Virus record (IMG/VR): IMGVR_UViG_3300042516_000180
Coordinates: 1 to 35,568 of that record
Source of the DNA: a virus
Reading direction: 5' to 3' (one strand)
DNA length: 35,568 nucleotides
Below, piece after piece: positions 32,094 to 35,568 of the stretch. The first letter of the stretch is position 1; each line of letters opens with the position of its first letter. Position numbers and translations under genes: made by a program. The notes under the pieces are model-generated. The model worked only from the letters and a program-made list of their open reading frames with translations, was not told the origin of the DNA and ran no database searches.

Positions 32094-33191
32094 ATGGCTG
32101 ACGAATTAGATAGACGGGAACTATTAGAATCTGCGCTAGAACAGGCAGAAGAAGGCAACCTTGAAGCACCTATCGAAAAGGAGATTGAAGTAAATGACGA
32201 TCCAATCCAAGCAGAAAGTAGCGAAGAAGACACCCCTAAAGAAAGTAGTGACCGTGACGAAAAAGGTCGCTTCAAAAGTAAGTCCGAAGAAACCGATAAC
32301 GAAGCCGATCCCGTTGAAGAATCTGAACCTGTGGCAGAAGTTTCTGCTGTGGCTGAAGAAGTAAAACGCCCAACAACTTGGAAGAAAGAGTATGTTGAGA
32401 TTTGGGATAAGATGGAGAAAGGCGAAAAGCTAAACAAGGAAGACTTTGTTAAGTTTGCTGAATACGCTAACCAGCGTGAAGCCGAATACAAAAAAGGTGT
32501 ATCTGCCTACAAAGCAGAAGCTGACAACGCTAGACAGTTAACTGAAGCGATAGGCCCATTCGTTCCTGAACTACAAAAGCACGGCATTCACCCAGTAGCG
32601 TGGATACAAAGTTTAGGTCGGGCGCATTACACATTAGCTAACGGAACTTACGAACAAAAGATAAATGCGTTCAATAGACTTGCCCAAGATTATGGAATAC
32701 AATTAAATTCAGATAGCTTACAAATGCCTGAACAGGCGTATGTAGATCCGTATCAACAGCAGTTAATGCAACAGCTACAGGCAACACAACAGCAGGTGCA
32801 ACAACTGTCAGCGATTCGGGAGCAAGAAGAAAATGCCCGTTTGATGTCAGAAATCGAGCGGGTAAGTAGTAACAAGGAGCGGTTTCCGCACTTTGACATG
32901 GTAAGGGAAGACATGGCTCAATTACTTGAGCGAGGTATAGCCCAAGACCTTGAAACGGCTTATGCAAAAGCGGTGCGTATAAACGATGAAGCGTATAGGT
33001 TAGATCAGGAACGACTCCTAAAATCGACCAGTACCCAAGCATCTAAGGCACAGCAAGTAGCAAAAGCTAAAGCAACTGCTGTTAGTCCGAAGTCCGTTAC
33101 ACCTAGCGGGCAAGTGTCGAAAGCAGATGCAAAGGACAGACGCTCATTGCTGATGGCTAACTTAGCCGATGCAGAGGGCGGTAGGGTTTAA
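32094..33191 (+). CDS. Scaffolding protein
   Basis: 365 residues. Very acidic, disordered N-terminus (residues 1-95, rich in Glu/Ser), central helices (EIWDKMEKGEKLNKEDFVKF, PELQKHGIHPVAWIQSLGRA) and a Gln-rich coiled coil (QQQLMQQLQATQQQVQQLSA at about 220-239), ending in a basic tail. This is the composition of internal scaffolds that shape the prohead. It lies directly before the coat gene, as expected. Confidence 0.7.
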   Translation: MADELDRRELLESALEQAEEGNLEAPIEKEIEVNDDPIQAESSEEDTPKESSDRDEKGRFKSKSEETDNEADPVEESEPVAEVSAVAEEVKRPTTWKKEYVEIWDKMEKGEKLNKEDFVKFAEYANQREAEYKKGVSAYKAEADNARQLTEAIGPFVPELQKHGIHPVAWIQSLGRAHYTLANGTYEQKINAFNRLAQDYGIQLNSDSLQMPEQAYVDPYQQQLMQQLQATQQQVQQLSAIREQEENARLMSEIERVSSNKERFPHFDMVREDMAQLLERGIAQDLETAYAKAVRINDEAYRLDQERLLKSTSTQASKAQQVAKAKATAVSPKSVTPSGQVSKADAKDRRSLLMANLADAEGGRV

Positions 33192-33214
33192 CTTAACTTA
33201 ATAAAGGAAATATC

Positions 33215-33398
33215 ATGGCATTTGCTAACTCAGCAATTACCGATATTATCGCTACTACCATTCAAAGCCGTAGCGGTGTATTGGCCGACAACTTGACGCA
33301 GAACAATGCTGTTCTTCAGCGTCTAAACTCAAAAGGCAATGTACGGCCTTTCAGCGGGGGTAATGTAATCCTCGAGGAAATTATGTACAACGATCCGT
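33215..33398 (+). CDS. Major capsid protein, exon 1
   Basis: Codons 1-61 plus one base of codon 62. ATG 33215 follows AAAGGAAATATC. It encodes the coat N-terminus (SAITDIIATTIQSRSGVLAD ... GGNVILEEIMYNDP). Without splicing, translation would run into the intron and stop at 33422-33424 after 69 residues. The last base, U33398, pairs with G33408 in the intron P1 helix, the usual group I 5' splice mark. Confidence 0.8.
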
Positions 33399-33652
33399 TA
33401 ATTGGTGGCGGCCTTTTGCATTAAAACGCAAATTGAATAATTTTCTCTGATTGACTTGGAACTCCCGAAGGGGACAACAGGGCGGAAGCGATAAAAAGCA
33501 CCGTGAACGACTAAGTGAGAAAACACCTGCAAAGGTGGTGCGATAGTCTGAACTAGGATATAACTTAAGTTAGCAGAAGTCCTAGAGGGTAAGTCGAAGA
33601 ACATACCCCGCCATGAAAATGGTCAGTAAGCGAAAGCCGAAGTAACAGAATG
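33399..33652 (+). ncRNA. Group I intron, 254 nt, no ORF
   Basis: Core elements: P1 33395-33398 with 33408-33411 and extension (CCGU|UA..UGGCGG with U.G at the splice site), P2 33415-33419/33428-33432, P3 33441-33447/33517-33523 (TTTTCTC/GAGAAAA), P7 GACTA 33509-33513/TAGTC 33544-33548, P8 CACCT-GCAA-AGGTG 33524-33537 with GNRA loop, P9 CTAGGA 33553-33558/TCCTAG 33580-33585, P9.1 GGGTA 33587-33591/TACCC 33604-33608. It ends in G33652. No homing endonuclease is inside. Exact subgroup not assigned. Confidence 0.88.
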
Positions 33653-34452
33653 CAACAAATAACGCTAACAGCTATAGTGGCTATGAGGTGCTGAACATCA
33701 CCCCTGATAGCCCCATTTCTGCGGCACAGTTCAGCATTACTCAGTATGCTGACTCTGTAACCATGAGCGGTCTAGAAATGTTGCAAAACAGTTCTAAAGA
33801 AGCAATCATCGATCTGTTAGATGGTCGTATGCAAGTTTCTGAAGCCCGTTTATTGAACCGCATTTCGGGTGACATCTATGGTGACGGTACTGGTAATGGT
33901 GGTAAGAACATTACTGGATTGGCGGCCGCTGTTCCTGTTTCTAATACGACAGGCACATACGGTGGCATTAACCGTGCAAACTGGGCGTTTTGGCAGAACC
34001 AATCTTCCACAGGTGCTGACACATCTTTGGTGATTCAAGCCGCTATGACTTCTGCCGCAATCAAGTCTGTTCGTGGAACTGATAAGGTAGACCTCATTGT
34101 TTCAGGTAGCACCCTGTATCAACGCTATGTTGCATCACTTCAGGCTATTCAGCGTATCGCTGGCGTAGATGAAGGTGCGGCTGGCTTTGCATCCTTGAAG
34201 TTCTATGGTGGCGGTATGTCTGCCGATGTTGTACTCGGTGGCGGTATTGGCGCACAAGAGAATCCACTTTATATGTATCTCTTGAACACCAACTACATCT
34301 TCTTGCGCCCACACAAGGAGCGTAACTTTGTTCCTATCGGTGGTGAGCGTCAGTCGATTAACCAAGATGCGATTGTGAAGCTGTATGGCTGGGCCGGTAA
34401 CCTTACTTGCTCGAATGCTTCATTGCAAGGTATCTTGACTGGTACGGCTTAA
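33653..34452 (+). CDS. Major capsid protein, exon 2
   Basis: Joined to exon 1 it gives 984 nt, 327 residues plus stop, with the junction codon TCA (Ser): ...MYNDP-S-TNNANSYSGYEV... The rest (VTMSGLEMLQNSSKEAIIDL, GGMSADVVLGGGI and a C-terminal NLTCSNASLQGIL) is the body of the podophage coat protein with an HK97-like fold. A GTG at 33688 opens the frame artificially if the intron is ignored. Frame and homologous junction both support splicing. Confidence 0.8.
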
Positions 34453-34478
34453 TCCATTGATCAGAAAGGAAAAATATT

Positions 34479-34775
34479 ATGTCATATAACATTACCCCAA
34501 CCTCAGGCATTAATTTGGATGCTGTTGTAGAAACCAATCCAAACTCTGCTGGTACTGGCGTACCCGTTAACGGCCCACTCGGATCACAAGTGTTTGGCTC
34601 TGACGGTCTGCGTTATGTACTAGGCGTTGCTGGTGCGGCTATTACAGCTTCTACAGCAACTTGCTCTATCAACGCTTCAACATTTGTTGTTACAGCTTCA
34701 GGTGGTACTTATCTAAGTCCAGCCGTTGCCGTAGCTTCAGGTGATTATGCTTGGTTCAGCAAAGCTAGTGTTTAA
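34479..34775 (+). CDS. Small virion (decoration-like) protein
   Basis: 98 residues, Gly/Ala/Thr-rich and beta-type (SYNITPTSGINLDAVVETNP, LGSQVFGSDGLRYVLGVAGA, FVVTASGGTYL). Good AGAAAGGAAA ribosome-binding site. Directly after the coat gene and before a terminator, it is probably a capsid-decorating or vertex protein. Confidence 0.55.
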   Translation: MSYNITPTSGINLDAVVETNPNSAGTGVPVNGPLGSQVFGSDGLRYVLGVAGAAITASTATCSINASTFVVTASGGTYLSPAVAVASGDYAWFSKASV

Positions 34776-34797
34776 TAGTTTTTTGTAGTAAAAACGA

Positions 34798-34827
34798 GGG
34801 GTTACCGTAACTGGTAGCCCCTTTTTA
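34798..34827 (+). terminator. Intrinsic terminator after the capsid genes
   Basis: GGGGTTACC (34798-34806) and GGTAGCCCC (34813-34821) form a 9-bp stem with one G.U, loop GTAACT, followed by TTTTT. It would end or attenuate the coat mRNA and leave lower expression of downstream tail genes. Confidence 0.9.
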
Positions 34828-34862
34828 TCTTTTAACAACCTAATACCTTAGGAGAATTAAAA

Positions 34863-35510
34863 ATGGCATTACCATCAGATGAGCAAAATGCGGATAGCCG
34901 CTTACAGGTTCGCTTCTACAAGCGACCAGTACAGCAAGAGCAGGAATCCATAGAAGCTGGCAGACCCATATTTAAAGAGTTTGACTTTATACATATCTGC
35001 GTTGCTGGCGATACCCTAACCGAAATCGACACTTATGCGCTACCTAGCCATAAACAGCGTTTCCCTATTCAATGGGCAAACTACATGAATCGTGTAGGCG
35101 CAAACGAACCTGAGATTGTCGGTACACCCGTATCGGAATGGCCAATTGTTTCAAAAAGCCAAGCCGAAGAATTAAGGGCTATGAAGTTTCACACCGTAGA
35201 GTCTATTGCACACGCATCTGACCAACAGTTACAGCGCATGGGTATGGCGGCAGGAATGTCACCCTACGCATTCCGTGACAAGGCAAAGTCATTTTTAAAT
35301 CTAGCAACCGCTTCCGCTGAAACCGATAAACGGGATCAAGAATTAAATTCTTTGCGTGAAGAACTTGCCAAAAAGGAGCAAGAAACTGCTAAAATAAAAG
35401 CAGAAACAGATGCGAAGCTGGCTCAAATGCAAGATCAGATGGCCGCTATACTTGCCGCTGTTGGTGAAAAAAAATCCCGTAAAAAAGCGGTAGCCACAGA
35501 GGAAGCTTAA
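34863..35510 (+). CDS. Structural protein with C-terminal coiled coil
   Basis: 215 residues. N-terminal beta part (LQVRFYKRPVQQEQESIEAG), a centre with FHTVESIAHASDQQLQRMGM then AAGMSPYAFRDKAKSFL (about 117-150), which looks like a helix-hairpin-helix, and a charged coiled coil to the end (KEQETAKIKAETDAKLAQMQ). It follows the terminator and precedes the gp4-like gene across the circle join (GAGGAAGC gives the next ribosome-binding site). Likely a head-completion or minor capsid protein; I do not recognise a named family. Confidence 0.55.
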   Translation: MALPSDEQNADSRLQVRFYKRPVQQEQESIEAGRPIFKEFDFIHICVAGDTLTEIDTYALPSHKQRFPIQWANYMNRVGANEPEIVGTPVSEWPIVSKSQAEELRAMKFHTVESIAHASDQQLQRMGMAAGMSPYAFRDKAKSFLNLATASAETDKRDQELNSLREELAKKEQETAKIKAETDAKLAQMQDQMAAILAAVGEKKSRKKAVATEEA

Positions 35511-35568
35511 TTATGTCATCAACCATGCTCCAATTAGTACAGCAAGTTACCGCTGAACTAAACTTAGC
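35442..35568. repeat. Terminal direct repeat, right copy
   Basis: Identical to 1-127; see the left copy. It contains the end of the 34863 gene and a partial copy of the first 19 codons of the gp4-like gene. Confidence 0.95.

Noticed and set aside
33688-34452. Separate GTG-started capsid gene after a truncated 69-codon gene
   Set aside because: The frame and homologous residues extend upstream to 33653, and the gap has group I intron helices, so this is exon 2.
1-35568. CRISPR array, insertion sequence or integrase/attachment site
   Set aside because: No regularly spaced repeats, transposase or recombinase motifs were found on either strand.

Overview
The window is one complete circular phage genome of 35,441 bp, linearised with a 127-bp overlap: bases 1-127 recur exactly at 35442-35568. 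The gene set is that of a short-tailed (podovirus-type) dsDNA phage. It has a P22-like portal, scaffold and coat block, gp4- and gp10-like tail accessory proteins, three probable ejection proteins, many small fibre genes, a 3-TM holin and an M15 peptidase. Nothing encodes a tail tube, sheath or tape measure, an integrase, a DNA polymerase or a helicase. Protein types and moderate base composition suggest a host among (freshwater) Betaproteobacteria. That host is inferred from family resemblance only.

Layout. Rightward late genes run from the terminase (24579) through portal, a fibre, a glycosyltransferase, scaffold, coat and a small virion protein to 35510. Across the circle junction they continue at 72 with tail accessory proteins, an acetyltransferase, ejection proteins with an embedded PAPS-reductase-like gene, a fibre array (7839-11274) and lysis genes (11271-13056). 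Two leftward blocks follow. One (14287 to 13053) holds small proteins and a lipoprotein. The other (16968 to 14566) holds a ParB/DGQHR-like protein, an SSB-like protein and a RecB-type nuclease. A Cro/YdaS-like repressor (17038) lies next to the leftward promoter. A 494-bp gene-free stretch (17260-17753) carries a strong structured-RNA candidate. Rightward early and middle genes (17754-23607) include a replication-protein-like domain, a TAGT glycosyltransferase, a DUF1364-like zinc protein, RusA and several small basic proteins. An AspH/LpxO-like hydroxylase (23827) precedes the terminase.

Most interesting points. (1) The major capsid gene is split by a 254-nt group I intron without an ORF (33399-33652); removing it restores one 327-residue coat protein. 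(2) A 16-bp operator (GTTAAG-N4-STTAAY) recurs inside promoters on both arms, pointing to a regulon of the small repressor. (3) Two of those promoters share a duplicated module of 5'-terminal leader hairpin, Shine-Dalgarno site and a downstream C(UACG)G hairpin. (4) The 17268-17405 RNA can form either a nested two-stem fold or a 21-bp terminator stem. (5) Several modification enzymes (TAGT, a GT9-like transferase without a standard start codon, a CC...CxxC PAPS-reductase-like protein and a membrane-anchored hydroxylase) suggest modification of DNA or host surface.
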